Part shown: positions 46,711 to 54,871 of the stretch, piece by piece
Numbering within the stretch: the stretch's first letter is position 1
Layout of the letters: every line of letters begins with the position of its first letter
The notes under the pieces: model-generated
Databases searched by the model: none
Told to the model about the DNA's origin: nothing
What the model saw: only the letters and a program-made list of their open reading frames with translations
Assembly: GCF_004801415.1 (NCBI RefSeq)
Contig: NZ_SSNX01000002.1
Location: 124,001-188,000, forward strand
Direction: 5' to 3'
DNA length: 64,000 nt
Source of the DNA: Deinococcus sp. KSM4-11
GTDB taxonomy: Bacteria > Deinococcota > Deinococci > Deinococcales > Deinococcaceae
Program-made: the position numbers and the translations under genes

Positions 46711-46752
46711 TTCCGCCAGGCGACCGACCACCCGGTCTGCCGCCTGGCGGAA
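46711..46752 (-). other. Strong hairpin between the FMN reductase and LLM genes
   Basis: TTCCGCCAGGCG (46711-46722) and CGCCTGGCGGAA (46741-46752) pair perfectly over 12 bp; the 18-base loop contains a further short stem (GACCG/CGGTC). No T-run follows, so it is more likely an mRNA stabiliser or attenuator setting reductase above oxygenase than a full terminator. Confidence 0.75.
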
Positions 46753-46765
46753 TCGGGGCGCGGGT

Positions 46766-47335
46766 TCAGGCCTCGCGGGCGGTTTTGAGGGCCGTGGCCC
46801 ACCACTCGAGTTCGGTCAGCATGTTCTGCACGCCGGGCTGCAGGTGCGCCATGTCCTCCAGGGCCGCGCCCTGCTGCCACGCGCCCATGAAATCCGCACC
46901 CTGGATGTGCACGCCGGTGCGGGTGGGGGCCATCTGGAGTTCCACGGCGATCAGGCGCAACTGCTCGATGGCGCGGGCAGCGCCGACGGAGCCGTAGCCG
47001 ACGAAGGCGACCGGCTTCTTGTTCCATTCAGGGTAGGCGTAGTCCAGGGCGTTTTTCAGCACGGCGGTCGGGCCGTGGTTGTACTCGGCCGTCAGGATGA
47101 TGAAGCCGTCGTACTGGGCGACCGTCTGTTGCCAGCGAACCGCGACCTCGTTCGTGCTGGGTGCCCACGCGTTCGAGGCGACCTCGTCGAAGAAGGGCAT
47201 GGGGAAGTCGCGCAGGTCGAGGAAGTCGTAGGTGACATCGCTGCGCTGCGCGACGATGTCCTTGAGCCACGCGGCGGGCTTGTCGGCGAAGCGGGTGGCG
47301 CGGGTGCTGCTGATGATAATGGCAATTTTGAGCAT
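46766..47335 (-). CDS. NADPH-dependent FMN reductase (189 aa)
   Basis: ATG 47335 has GAGGAG seven to twelve bases upstream; the longer frame is not used. Flavodoxin-like fold: IAIIISSTRATRFADKPAAWL (phosphate loop), LDLRDFPMPFFDE and ILTAEYNHGPTAVLKNALDYAYPEW, the YN-containing FMN motif of the family. It reduces FMN and should serve the LLM oxidoreductase encoded downstream. Its promoter region carries unusual repeats. Confidence 0.94.
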   Translation of the reverse strand: MLKIAIIISSTRATRFADKPAAWLKDIVAQRSDVTYDFLDLRDFPMPFFDEVASNAWAPSTNEVAVRWQQTVAQYDGFIILTAEYNHGPTAVLKNALDYAYPEWNKKPVAFVGYGSVGAARAIEQLRLIAVELQMAPTRTGVHIQGADFMGAWQQGAALEDMAHLQPGVQNMLTELEWWATALKTAREA

Positions 47336-47351
47336 GATGGTCTCCTCGGAG

Positions 47352-47367
47352 CAGCGCCGTGGCGCTG
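47352..47367. promoter_or_regulatory. Perfect palindrome in the FMN reductase leader
   Basis: CAGCGCC-GT-GGCGCTG is a perfect 7-2-7 palindrome between the -10 box and the ribosome site. It could be an operator or a leader hairpin. Confidence 0.5.
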
Positions 47368-47377
47368 TCACTACCGA

Positions 47378-47427
47378 ACTATACTCTGTTTTTTCAATCA
47401 GTGTGTATTACAAATTGTTTTATCAAT
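47378..47427 (-). promoter_or_regulatory. FMN reductase promoter with near-identical 12-bp direct repeats
   Basis: On the minus strand TATAGT (47378-47383) is a good -10, but the expected -35 (47401-47406) reads ACACAC. On the plus strand TGTTTTTTCAAT (47387-47398) and TGTTTTATCAAT (47416-47427) differ at one base, 29 bp apart, flanking that -35. This points to an activator or repressor that recognises direct repeats. Confidence 0.55.
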
Positions 47428-47500
47428 GCTAAGGCATCGCTGCACGGAGCGACCAGGCAGGAGCGGAACCCCTGCCCGGTCGTCCTGTGGTAACACGTGA

Positions 47501-48085
47501 CTATTTCTTCTGCAGCACCATGATGTACGCCTTGAGCGCGTCGGCCTGGCGGCCCTGCTTGAAGGGATTGAACTGGCCGGGCTGGAAGTTCCCGCCCTGG
47601 CCGTTCTGGCCCTGCGCGCCGTTCTGCCCCCCGGGCCGCTGGCCGCCCCCAAAGCCGCCCGCCCCTGGAACGCCGGGAATCCGCACGCCGGCGCCCCCAC
47701 TGGCCTGCGCCTGGGCGCGCCGGGCGGCGCGTTCCTGCTCGGCCTTGAGCTGCAGATCATCCATGGCGGTGAGCTGCCCCTCGGTCATGATCTTGTCCTC
47801 GATCTGCGACAGGTACTTCTTCGCGTCGTTCGGCTGGATCCCGGCCGCTTTCTGCAGGCTGGTCAGGATCGGCAGCAGCAGCTTGGCCTGGGCCTTGGTC
47901 ATGGCCGTGGCCGGGTTCTTCTCCAGGTCCGGCAGCAGGCGGATGTCCTGGGCCAGGTCGAAGATGGGCTGCATCTGCTTCATGCGGGCCTGCATCTCGG
48001 GCGTCAGCTGACGCTGCTGGGTCTGCTGGGCGGCGGCGAGGGTGGTGACGGCCAGGGCGGTGGTAAGGAGGGCGGTGTGTTTCAT
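47501..48085 (-). CDS. Secreted Gln/Gly-rich protein of the efflux operon (194 aa)
   Basis: ATG 48085 has AGGAGA eight or more bases upstream and opens a signal peptide ending TTLAAAQQ. Residues 25-115 are helical and Gln/Met/Lys-rich (LTPEMQARMKQMQPIFDLAQDIRLL, IEDKIMTEGQLTAMDDLQLKAEQERAARRAQ), followed by a flexible Gly/Gln/Asn tail (GGQNGAQGQNGQGGNFQPGQ). It is last in the MacAB-TolC operon, 21 bp after the permease. Overall it resembles small periplasmic metal or stress sensors only loosely; I do not assign a function. Confidence 0.8.
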   Translation of the reverse strand: MKHTALLTTALAVTTLAAAQQTQQRQLTPEMQARMKQMQPIFDLAQDIRLLPDLEKNPATAMTKAQAKLLLPILTSLQKAAGIQPNDAKKYLSQIEDKIMTEGQLTAMDDLQLKAEQERAARRAQAQASGGAGVRIPGVPGAGGFGGGQRPGGQNGAQGQNGQGGNFQPGQFNPFKQGRQADALKAYIMVLQKK

Positions 48086-48106
48086 GGCTGTTCTCCTGAA
48101 GAAGAG

Positions 48107-49438
48107 TTATTCGTAGCGGAGGGAATCGACCGGGTCGAGTCTGGCGGCGCGGGCGGCCGGGTAGTACCCGAAGAACACGCCGACGAGCGCGCTGAACACG
48201 AACGCGACGATCATCGGCGTGGGCGAGAACACGGGCGTGATGCCAAAGCCCCGGCCCCCGAATGCGGCGGCCACGCCGAGCACCATGCCGATCACGCCGC
48301 CGCTGACCGACAGCAGGGACGCCTCGACCAGGAACTGCGTGAGGATGTCGCGCGGCTTGGCGCCCAGGGCCTTGCGCACCCCGATCTCGCGGGTGCGTTC
48401 GGTGACGGACACCAGCATGATGTTCATGATCCCGATCCCGCCGACCAGCAGCGAGATTCCGGCGATCGCGCCGACCAGGATCGTGAGGGTGTTGGTGATG
48501 GCGCTGAGACTGGCCAGCGAGTCCGCCTGGTTCTGCACCTGGAAGTCCAGGCTGGTGGGGTCGGTCAGCTTGTGCCGGACCATCATCAGATCGGTCACGT
48601 CGGACTGGAGCTGCTTGAGGTCCTTGGCATCGGTGGCCTGCATGTACACGTTGTTCACGGTGGGCTCGCCACTGCTGGCGTTGGTGCGGGAAAACCGCTG
48701 GAGGTAGGTGCTGAGCGGCACGAGCACCTGACTGTTGGCGTTCCCGAAGCCGGAGTTGCCCTTGTCGGGCAGCACGCCCACGACCGTGAAGTTCACCGAG
48801 CCGAGCCGGATGCGCTGCCCGATGGCCTGGTCGTCGGTGGCGCTGCCGTCCGTGCCGTCGCCCCACAGGTCGAGCAGCACCTGATGGCCGATCACGGCCG
48901 TGCGCTTCTTGCCGTCCACATCGGCCTGCGTGAAGTAGTCACCGGTAGCGACGGGGCTGTTGCGGACCGATTCGTACGCAGGCCACGTCCCGACGATGGT
49001 CGCCTGGGTGTTGTTGCTGCCCAGTTTCGCCTGCACGCTGCTCTGCGCGGCGGGGGCGACCCCGACGATGCGGGACGCGAAGGTGGTGGCGAGCGCCTCG
49101 GCGTCCTTCACGGTGACACTCTGGCGCGGCCCGGCGCGCACCAGGCTGCCACCGCCGAAGCCGCGCGCACTGCCCACCGTGAGCAGGTTGGTGCCCAGCG
49201 ATTCGAGGTTGCGCGTGACGCCCGCCGTGCTGCCCTGGCCGATGGCGGTCAGGGCCACGACCGCCGCCACCCCGATGATCACGCCCAGCGCCGTCAGGAT
49301 CGAGCGCAGCGGCGTGCCGATGATCGCGCGCCACGCGATGGTGAACGCGCCGCCCAGGCCGATTCCTCCACCGCGCCGATGCGGCGTGGCCGCGAGCGGC
49401 GCCGCGGCCGGGGCGCGCTCCGGGGAGGTCGTGGTCAT
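48107..49438 (-). CDS. MacB-type ABC permease (443 aa)
   Basis: MacB_PCD plus FtsX layout: a helix at about 40-65 (PLRSILTALGVIIGVAAVVALTAIG), a periplasmic domain to about 310, then three helices, with VTERTREIGVRKALGAKPRDILTQFLVEA and the terminal LDPVDSLRYE typical of the family. The first 30 residues are a disordered cytoplasmic extension. The start overlaps the ATPase stop as ATGA. It couples ATP hydrolysis to extrusion through MacA and TolC partners. Confidence 0.93.
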   Translation of the reverse strand: MTTTSPERAPAAAPLAATPHRRGGGIGLGGAFTIAWRAIIGTPLRSILTALGVIIGVAAVVALTAIGQGSTAGVTRNLESLGTNLLTVGSARGFGGGSLVRAGPRQSVTVKDAEALATTFASRIVGVAPAAQSSVQAKLGSNNTQATIVGTWPAYESVRNSPVATGDYFTQADVDGKKRTAVIGHQVLLDLWGDGTDGSATDDQAIGQRIRLGSVNFTVVGVLPDKGNSGFGNANSQVLVPLSTYLQRFSRTNASSGEPTVNNVYMQATDAKDLKQLQSDVTDLMMVRHKLTDPTSLDFQVQNQADSLASLSAITNTLTILVGAIAGISLLVGGIGIMNIMLVSVTERTREIGVRKALGAKPRDILTQFLVEASLLSVSGGVIGMVLGVAAAFGGRGFGITPVFSPTPMIVAFVFSALVGVFFGYYPAARAARLDPVDSLRYE

Positions 49439-50199
49439 GCCTGCGCCTCCAGCGGAGCGGGTACGCGTGGCACCTGCCGGGTGTCGCTCTCGATCAGGCC
49501 GTCGCGGACGCGCACGACCCGTTCGGCGTAGGCCCCGATGTCCTGCTCGTGCGTGACGAGGACGACCGTGGTGCCCTCGCGGTGCAGTTCGCTGAAAAAG
49601 GCCATGACCTCCTCGCTGGTGCGGGTGTCGAGGTTCCCGGTGGGCTCGTCCGCGAGCAGCAGCCGGGGACTGCCGGCCAGAGCGCGGGCGATCGCCACGC
49701 GCTGCTTCTGCCCACCGCTGATCTGGCTGGGCAGGTTCTTCGCCTTGCTGTCCAGACCGACCCGCGTCAGGACGTGCATGGCCCGCTCCCGCCGCTCGCG
49801 CGGGGGCACGCCGGCGTAGGTTAGGGGCACCTCCACGTTCTCGACGAGGCTCAGGCGCGGCAGCAGGTGGAAGGCCTGGAACACGAAGCCGATGTCCTGG
49901 TTGCGCGCTTCGGCCCGTTCGTTCTCGGTCAGCGTCGTGACGTCCCGGCCGCCCAGGACGTAACTGCCGCCCGAAGGCCGGTCAAGCAGTCCGATGATCT
50001 GCATCAGGGTGGTTTTGCCGCTCCCCGACGGGCCCATCAGGGCGACCATCTCGCCCGGATAGATCTGCACGCTGACGCCCTTGAGGGCCGCGAACACGAT
50101 GTCGCCCGTCTCGTACACCTTGCGCACGTCCCGGATGTCCACGACCGCCGGTCGCGTGGGCGCGGCGGCGGACAGATCCGGGGTGGGGGCGGCGGTCAT
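49435..50199 (-). CDS. MacB-type ABC ATPase (LolD/MacB family, 254 aa)
   Basis: Walker [10 protein letters not shown] (about 56-64), Q-loop [18 protein letters not shown], signature [15 protein letters not shown], Walker [13 protein letters not shown] and His switch VTHEQDI. A 20-residue Ala/Pro extension precedes [17 protein letters not shown]. In this operon the ATPase and permease are separate genes, unlike E. coli MacB. Overlaps of 4 bp occur at both ends. Confidence 0.95.
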   Translation of the reverse strand: MTAAPTPDLSAAAPTRPAVVDIRDVRKVYETGDIVFAALKGVSVQIYPGEMVALMGPSGSGKTTLMQIIGLLDRPSGGSYVLGGRDVTTLTENERAEARNQDIGFVFQAFHLLPRLSLVENVEVPLTYAGVPPRERRERAMHVLTRVGLDSKAKNLPSQISGGQKQRVAIARALAGSPRLLLADEPTGNLDTRTSEEVMAFFSELHREGTTVVLVTHEQDIGAYAERVVRVRDGLIESDTRQVPRVPAPLEAQA

Positions 50200-51557
50200 G
50201 GCGCGCCTCCGGGTGGCGGGCCGAAGCCGCCCTGGGTTCGCGCCGTGCCCGAGCGGGTGGCCGCGCCGCTGCTGGCGCTCTTGCCGGGCACGATGATCGT
50301 CTGACCGGGCGTGAGCCCGCCCGTCACGACGGTGTTGGTGCCGTCGGTCGCGCCCGTCTCGACGCGCACCCGCTCGGGATCGGCCCCGGCGGCGACGGGC
50401 ACCTGCACGTACGAGCGGGTGCGAACCGTCTGGATCGCCTTGCTGGGCACCAGCAGGCCGCGCTGCTCGCTCTGGATGATATCGGCCTGGGCGGTCATGC
50501 CGCTGCGCAGCTTGCCGCCCGCATTGCCGAGCTGCACGGTCGCGGTAAACACCGAGATGCCGTTGCTCTGCGTGGCGCCCGGCGACACGCGCACGACCTT
50601 CCCGGAGAAGGTCTGGCCGTCATAGGCGTCGAGCGTCACCTCGGCCGCCTGCCCGACCTTCACGCCGGAGATCTCGGTCTCGTCGATCTGCACCGGCAGG
50701 TTCAGGGTGGTGTCGTCGAGCAGCGTGAGGATGGTCGCGCCACTGGTCACGACAGTGCCCTCGGTGGCGCTCACGGTGCTGATGACGCCCGTGATCGGCG
50801 CGTACACCTTGAGTTCCGACCGGGCCTTCAGGGCAGTACTCAGCGCGTCCTGCGCCTGCTGCACGGCGATCACCTGACTGCGCAGGTTCTGCGCGTCGCT
50901 GCTGCCGCCGGTGGCCGCCTGGGTCTGCGCAGCGTCCAGACTGGCCCGCGCGGACTCCGCCGACTGCTGGGCCTTCAGCACCGCCGACTGGGCGTCTGCG
51001 AGCGCCTGGGCACTGACGGCCCCGATGGCGCTGAGGCGCTGCTGGCCCTGCAACGTGCGCTGGGCGTCCGCAAGGGCCTGCTCGGCCTGCGTCAGGCTGT
51101 TCTGCGCCTGCGTGACCGAACTGCTGCGTCCGGCGGCCGAGTTCGCCTGGCTGGCCCGCGTGGCGTCCACGGCGGCGCGGGCCTTGTCCAGGTTCAGCTG
51201 AGCGGTCTGCACGTTCTGGTCGACCGTGTCGCTTTTCAGGACGGTAATCAGCTGGCCCTTCGTGACGCGTTCCCCCACGGCCGGCACCGGCCCGACCGTG
51301 GCGGTCAGGTCGGCGCCCACGGTACGGGTCACGTTCGCCTCGAGGGTGCCGGGGCCGCTCACGCTGACGCGCAGGACACCCGGATCGGCGGTGGCCGTGG
51401 TCGTGGTCACCGGAGCGGTGGTCGTGGCGGCCGACCGGCTGCGCGCCACGTACACCCCGCCGCCCACCCCCGCCAGCAGCACCAGGCCCGCGAGCACCCA
51501 CGGCCAGCGGCGCCGACGGGCTGGCCGGGAACCGACAGACGGAGAGGTCATGGTCAT
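50196..51557 (-). CDS. MacA/HlyD-type periplasmic adaptor (453 aa)
   Basis: One membrane anchor at about 17-35 (WPWVLAGLVLLAGVGGGVYVA), then the adaptor fold: a beta-barrel/lipoyl half (GPGTLEANVTRTVGADLTATVGPVPAVGERVTKGQLITVL), a long coiled-coil hairpin at about 105-230 rich in Ala/Gln, the second lipoyl half (KVYAPITGVISTVSATEGTVV) and a membrane-proximal domain ending in a Gly-rich tail. It joins the inner-membrane MacB-type pump to the TolC-like channels encoded just upstream. Confidence 0.93.
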   Translation of the reverse strand: MTMTSPSVGSRPARRRRWPWVLAGLVLLAGVGGGVYVARSRSAATTTAPVTTTTATADPGVLRVSVSGPGTLEANVTRTVGADLTATVGPVPAVGERVTKGQLITVLKSDTVDQNVQTAQLNLDKARAAVDATRASQANSAAGRSSSVTQAQNSLTQAEQALADAQRTLQGQQRLSAIGAVSAQALADAQSAVLKAQQSAESARASLDAAQTQAATGGSSDAQNLRSQVIAVQQAQDALSTALKARSELKVYAPITGVISTVSATEGTVVTSGATILTLLDDTTLNLPVQIDETEISGVKVGQAAEVTLDAYDGQTFSGKVVRVSPGATQSNGISVFTATVQLGNAGGKLRSGMTAQADIIQSEQRGLLVPSKAIQTVRTRSYVQVPVAAGADPERVRVETGATDGTNTVVTGGLTPGQTIIVPGKSASSGAATRSGTARTQGGFGPPPGGAP

Positions 51558-52609
51558 ATGCTGCCGCCGATGCCCGTGAGATTCACCCCGCTCGCCACGG
51601 ACAGCGCCGCGAGACTCACCAGCACGTTGTCCTGTGCCTGAAGTCGGGCGTACTGCGCCTTCTTCAGGGCCAGCTGCGAACTCTGCAGTTCCACCGCCGA
51701 GATGGTGCCGCTCTTGAGGCGGGCGGCGTCCTGCGTGGCCGTCTTCTGCGCGGCGGCCTCGCGGCTCTGCGCGACCGCCAGCAGCTCGTAGGCGTTCTGG
51801 GCGGCCTGGTACGCGCTGGCGAGACTCTGCGTGGCCGCCTTGCTGGCGCTGTCGGAGCTGCGCTGCGCGTTCGCCAGGGCCGTCTTCGCGTCCTGCAGGG
51901 TCCGGGCGGGCGTGAAGTCGTTGTCGGCGAGTTTCACGTTCAGGGTGGCGAGGGTCAGGTCACCGGCGGCCGACGTGACGGCGCTGAGATTCCCCAGGCC
52001 ACCTTGCAGGGTCGCCAGCGTGCTGCTCAGCTTGGGTACGTTGGGCACCCCGGCCGCGCGCACGCCGCTCGCCAGGCCCGTGAGGGTAGCGAGCTTCGCG
52101 CTGGCGAGGTTCACCTGCGCTCTGCCGTCCGCGAGGTTCTGCTGGCTGCTCGCCAGGGTGTTCTGCGCGTTCGTGACGTCGAGCGTCGTGGCGTTCCCGA
52201 TGCCGAGCTTGACCTGCGCGACCTGCACGCCCTTGGTGTCGACCTGCACCTGCAGGGTCTGGAGGGTCACGTTCTCCTGCGCCTCGAGCAGGGTGGTGTA
52301 GGCGGTGACCGTGTTCTGGAGCGCCCCCAGCTTCGCGCCACGCAGCTGCGCCTGGGCCAGCGCGTACGTGTTCTTGGCGGAGAGCTTCGCGGCCACCAGC
52401 GAACTGGGGTCCGCCTGCGCGGCCACGTTCGCGGCCTGGGCCTTGTCCAGGTTCGCCTGCGCGGTCTTCACGTCCGTGTTGTTGGCGAGCGCGGCCGTCA
52501 CGGCGGCCGTCAGGGTGGCGCTCGCGGCGGCCTGCGCGTGCGCGGCGCCCCCGAGCAGCAGGGCGGCGGTCAGGGCAGGGACGGTGAAGCGTGGGCGGGT
52601 GAACATCAT
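51554..52609 (-). CDS. TolC-like outer membrane efflux protein, second copy (351 aa)
   Basis: Signal peptide ending AAHAQA, then an almost wholly helical, Ala/Gln/Thr-rich chain with the repeated pattern of TolC-family helical hairpins (VDTKGVQVAQVKLGIGNATTLDVTNAQNTLASSQQNL, KSGTISAVELQSSQLALKKAQ). It is shorter than typical TolC (about 430-490) and shows little of the beta-barrel portion. Its start overlaps the first TolC-like gene as ATGA, so the two are made together. Confidence 0.85.
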   Translation of the reverse strand: MMFTRPRFTVPALTAALLLGGAAHAQAAASATLTAAVTAALANNTDVKTAQANLDKAQAANVAAQADPSSLVAAKLSAKNTYALAQAQLRGAKLGALQNTVTAYTTLLEAQENVTLQTLQVQVDTKGVQVAQVKLGIGNATTLDVTNAQNTLASSQQNLADGRAQVNLASAKLATLTGLASGVRAAGVPNVPKLSSTLATLQGGLGNLSAVTSAAGDLTLATLNVKLADNDFTPARTLQDAKTALANAQRSSDSASKAATQSLASAYQAAQNAYELLAVAQSREAAAQKTATQDAARLKSGTISAVELQSSQLALKKAQYARLQAQDNVLVSLAALSVASGVNLTGIGGSI

Positions 52610-54021
52610 GCGGGGCCTCCGGCGGCGTTCTGAAGCTGAATGAGGGTGAGTTGGGCGGTGACGCGCGCGGCCTGGAGGTCACGCTGCGCCTGGGCGAGGT
52701 CGAGCTCGGCGGCCATGACATCGTCGGCCGTGCCGGTACCGGCCTTCAGGCGGGCGTTCGCGGTGTCGAGCGCGGCCTGCGCGACCTGCACGGCCGTGAC
52801 CTTGGCCTGCACGGCGATGATGCTGGTCTGCAGGGTGGAGTACTTCGTGCGGACGTCGAGCTCCACGGTCTGCTGCGCGACCGTGAGGCTGAGCTGCGCC
52901 TGCGTGACGTTCGCCTGCGCGGCGGAGACCTGCGCGGCGACGGCCGGGGAGTACACGACGTACGACCCGCTGATGCTGGCGCTGATCCGGTCGGTGGTGG
53001 TGCCCGTGGTGCTCGAACTGGTGCCCAGCGGCACGGCGTAGCCCGCGCCCACGGTGCCCTGCGTGAGGTTCAGGTTCGCGCTCAAGCCGCCGCTGCCACT
53101 TGGGCCGTAGCGCACCGAGGCGGTGATGTCCGGGAGGGCCTGGGTGCGTTTTTGCGTGTCGAGGGTGTCCTGTGCGGCCGCGAGCGTATTGCGGGCGTCG
53201 ACGACCTCACTGCGGCTGGTGCGGGCGCGGGCGACCAGGGCCGCCACGTCCGGCAGGGTGACGGTCTCGGCCGGCACGCTCGGGAAGGCGCTGGTGCCCA
53301 CGGTCTGCCCGAGGGCCGCCCCGAGGCTGCGCTGGGCGGCCTCCAGACTGGCCGCCGCCTGCAGCTGGGCGGCCTGCGCCGCCTGCAGGGCCGCCTGGGC
53401 GCTCAGGACACTCTCGGAGGTGGCGTTCCCGGCGGTCTGCTGCGTCTGCGCGACCGTCAGTTGCCGCTGCCGCAGGGCCAGCGTCCGGGCGGCCACATCG
53501 ATGTCGAGGTTCGCGAGCACGGCCGCGTAGTACTGCTGGTACACGTTCAGGCGCGCCGAGGCGCCCGCCGCGAGCAGGTTGGCCTGGGCGAGATCCAGGG
53601 ATCGCTGGGCGGCGCGCAGGCTGCTCTGGTTGCTCGACCAGGGCAGCAGCCCCAGGCTGACGTTTACGCCCGCGCTGCCGCTCAGCGAGGACGCGAGGCT
53701 GGTGGTCGTGCCGTCCGACGCGGTGGTCGTGCCGGGGCCGGTGTAGGCGGCATTGCCGCTCACGCTGACGGTCAGGCCCAGCGCGGTGCGGGCAGCGTCG
53801 AGGTTCTTCTGCGCGACCTGCACGGAGAGCTGCGCCTGCGTGACGCTGGGCGCGCCGCTGAGCAGCGCCAGGGCCGCGTCGAGCGTGAGGGGCGTCGTCG
53901 TGGCCGTGGGGGTCGCGGCGGGCGTGGACGACTGGGCCAGGGACGCGCCGCCCAGGGCGAGGCAGACGGTCAGCGCGGCGGAGCGGGCAACCAGGGCAGG
54001 AGCGCGGGGTCGGGTGGTCAT
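52606..54021 (-). CDS. TolC-like outer membrane efflux protein, first copy (471 aa)
   Basis: Signal peptide ending GASLAQ, a Thr/Pro-rich stretch, then a full-length TolC-type repeat: two halves each with a helical coiled coil and beta-rich segments (VSGNAAYTGPGTTT, ITASVRYGPSGSGG). LQTSIIAVQAKVTAVQ and LKAGTGTADDVMAAELDLAQAQRDLQ match the C-terminal helices. It is first in the efflux operon. ATG 54021 follows a possible -10 GACACT (54029-54034) by seven bases. Confidence 0.9.
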   Translation of the reverse strand: MTTRPRAPALVARSAALTVCLALGGASLAQSSTPAATPTATTTPLTLDAALALLSGAPSVTQAQLSVQVAQKNLDAARTALGLTVSVSGNAAYTGPGTTTASDGTTTSLASSLSGSAGVNVSLGLLPWSSNQSSLRAAQRSLDLAQANLLAAGASARLNVYQQYYAAVLANLDIDVAARTLALRQRQLTVAQTQQTAGNATSESVLSAQAALQAAQAAQLQAAASLEAAQRSLGAALGQTVGTSAFPSVPAETVTLPDVAALVARARTSRSEVVDARNTLAAAQDTLDTQKRTQALPDITASVRYGPSGSGGLSANLNLTQGTVGAGYAVPLGTSSSTTGTTTDRISASISGSYVVYSPAVAAQVSAAQANVTQAQLSLTVAQQTVELDVRTKYSTLQTSIIAVQAKVTAVQVAQAALDTANARLKAGTGTADDVMAAELDLAQAQRDLQAARVTAQLTLIQLQNAAGGPA

Positions 54022-54062
54022 GCTGCGCAGTGTCGGCGGGGTTCACGAACAGACCGCGCAGC

Positions 54063-54085
54063 TTGTTTGAAGATTTGTCGAAGAT
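54063..54085. promoter_or_regulatory. Tandem direct repeat with 11-bp period, likely OmpR-family site
   Basis: TTGTTTGAAGAT and TTTGTCGAAGAT overlap so that GAAGAT recurs exactly 11 bp apart (54069, 54080). OmpR/PhoB-family regulators bind such repeats. It sits 5 bp behind the expected -35 position of the efflux operon (54052-54057) and 5 bp behind that of the regulator promoter (54091-54096). Confidence 0.6.
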
Positions 54086-54113
54086 CGATCCAGACTGTCC
54101 AGCACAGTATTTC

Positions 54114-54119
54114 TATAGT
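54114..54119 (+). promoter_or_regulatory. -10 box TATAGT upstream of the two-component genes
   Basis: TATAGT has no matching -35 at 17 bp (CAGACT), which fits an activator-dependent promoter served by the adjacent direct repeat. AGTATTT occurs on both sides of it. Confidence 0.5.
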
Positions 54120-54174
54120 ATTTAGGGTGGATCGGGAGTGGATGTTCATTCGCATCCCCTTCACGCGGGGTGCG

Positions 54175-54180
54175 TACCAT
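54175..54180 (+). promoter_or_regulatory. -10 box TACCAT, leaderless start at 54188
   Basis: TACCAT ends seven bases before ATG 54188, giving the regulator gene a second, probably constitutive start. Confidence 0.45.
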
Positions 54181-54187
54181 GGCGGGC

Positions 54188-54871
54188 ATGAGCGCCCTGA
54201 TCCTGATTGTCGAGGACGAACCCCAGCTGGCTGAAGTTCTCGAAGCCTACGCCCGCCAGGAGGGCTACCGCACCGAACGCGCCGGCGACGGCGTGAGCGC
54301 CCTGACCGTGTTCCGCGCCGCCAGCCCCGACCTGATTCTGCTTGACGTGATGCTGCCCGGCAAGAGCGGCCTGGATGTCCTCAAGGCCGTGCGCGCCGAC
54401 GGGCAGACGCCCGTGATCATGGTCACCGCCCGCGCCGAGGAGACGGATCAGATCGTGGGACTGGAACTCGGCGCAGACGATTACGTGGTCAAGCCCTTCC
54501 GGCCCCGCGAGGTGATGGCCCGGGTGAAGGCCGTGCTGCGCCGCGCGAGCGCCGTGCTCGAGGACGACGAGAAGCCCCTGCGGGTCGGCGTGCTGGAAAT
54601 CGACCGCCGGGCCGTGCTGGCCCGCGTGAGCGGCCAGATCCTGAACCTCACGCCCGCCGAGTTCCGGCTGCTGTGCCACCTGGCCGAGGCGCCCGGCCGG
54701 GCGTTTACCCGTGAGGAACTGCTCGCGGCCGCGCTGCCCGACAGCGACGCCCTGGAACGGGTCGTGGACGCCCACCTGGCCAGCGTGCGCCGCAAGCTCG
54801 AGGCCGGCGGCGCCGGGCACCTGCTGCATACCGTGAGGGGCGTCGGCTACCGCCTGGAAGTGAGCACCTGA
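54188..54871 (+). CDS. OmpR-family response regulator (227 aa)
   Basis: ATG 54188 gives the normal receiver start ALILIVEDEPQLAEVLEAYA and follows TACCAT by seven bases. The phospho-acceptor is Asp53 (LILLDVMLPGKSG), with Thr (VTARAEE) and Lys (KPFRPRE) of the switch. The C-terminal winged helix is recognisable in LTPAEFRLLCHLAEAPGRAFTREELL and VVDAHLASVRRKLE. It is divergent from the MacAB-TolC operon and overlaps the kinase gene by one base. Confidence 0.95.
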   Translation: MSALILIVEDEPQLAEVLEAYARQEGYRTERAGDGVSALTVFRAASPDLILLDVMLPGKSGLDVLKAVRADGQTPVIMVTARAEETDQIVGLELGADDYVVKPFRPREVMARVKAVLRRASAVLEDDEKPLRVGVLEIDRRAVLARVSGQILNLTPAEFRLLCHLAEAPGRAFTREELLAAALPDSDALERVVDAHLASVRRKLEAGGAGHLLHTVRGVGYRLEVST

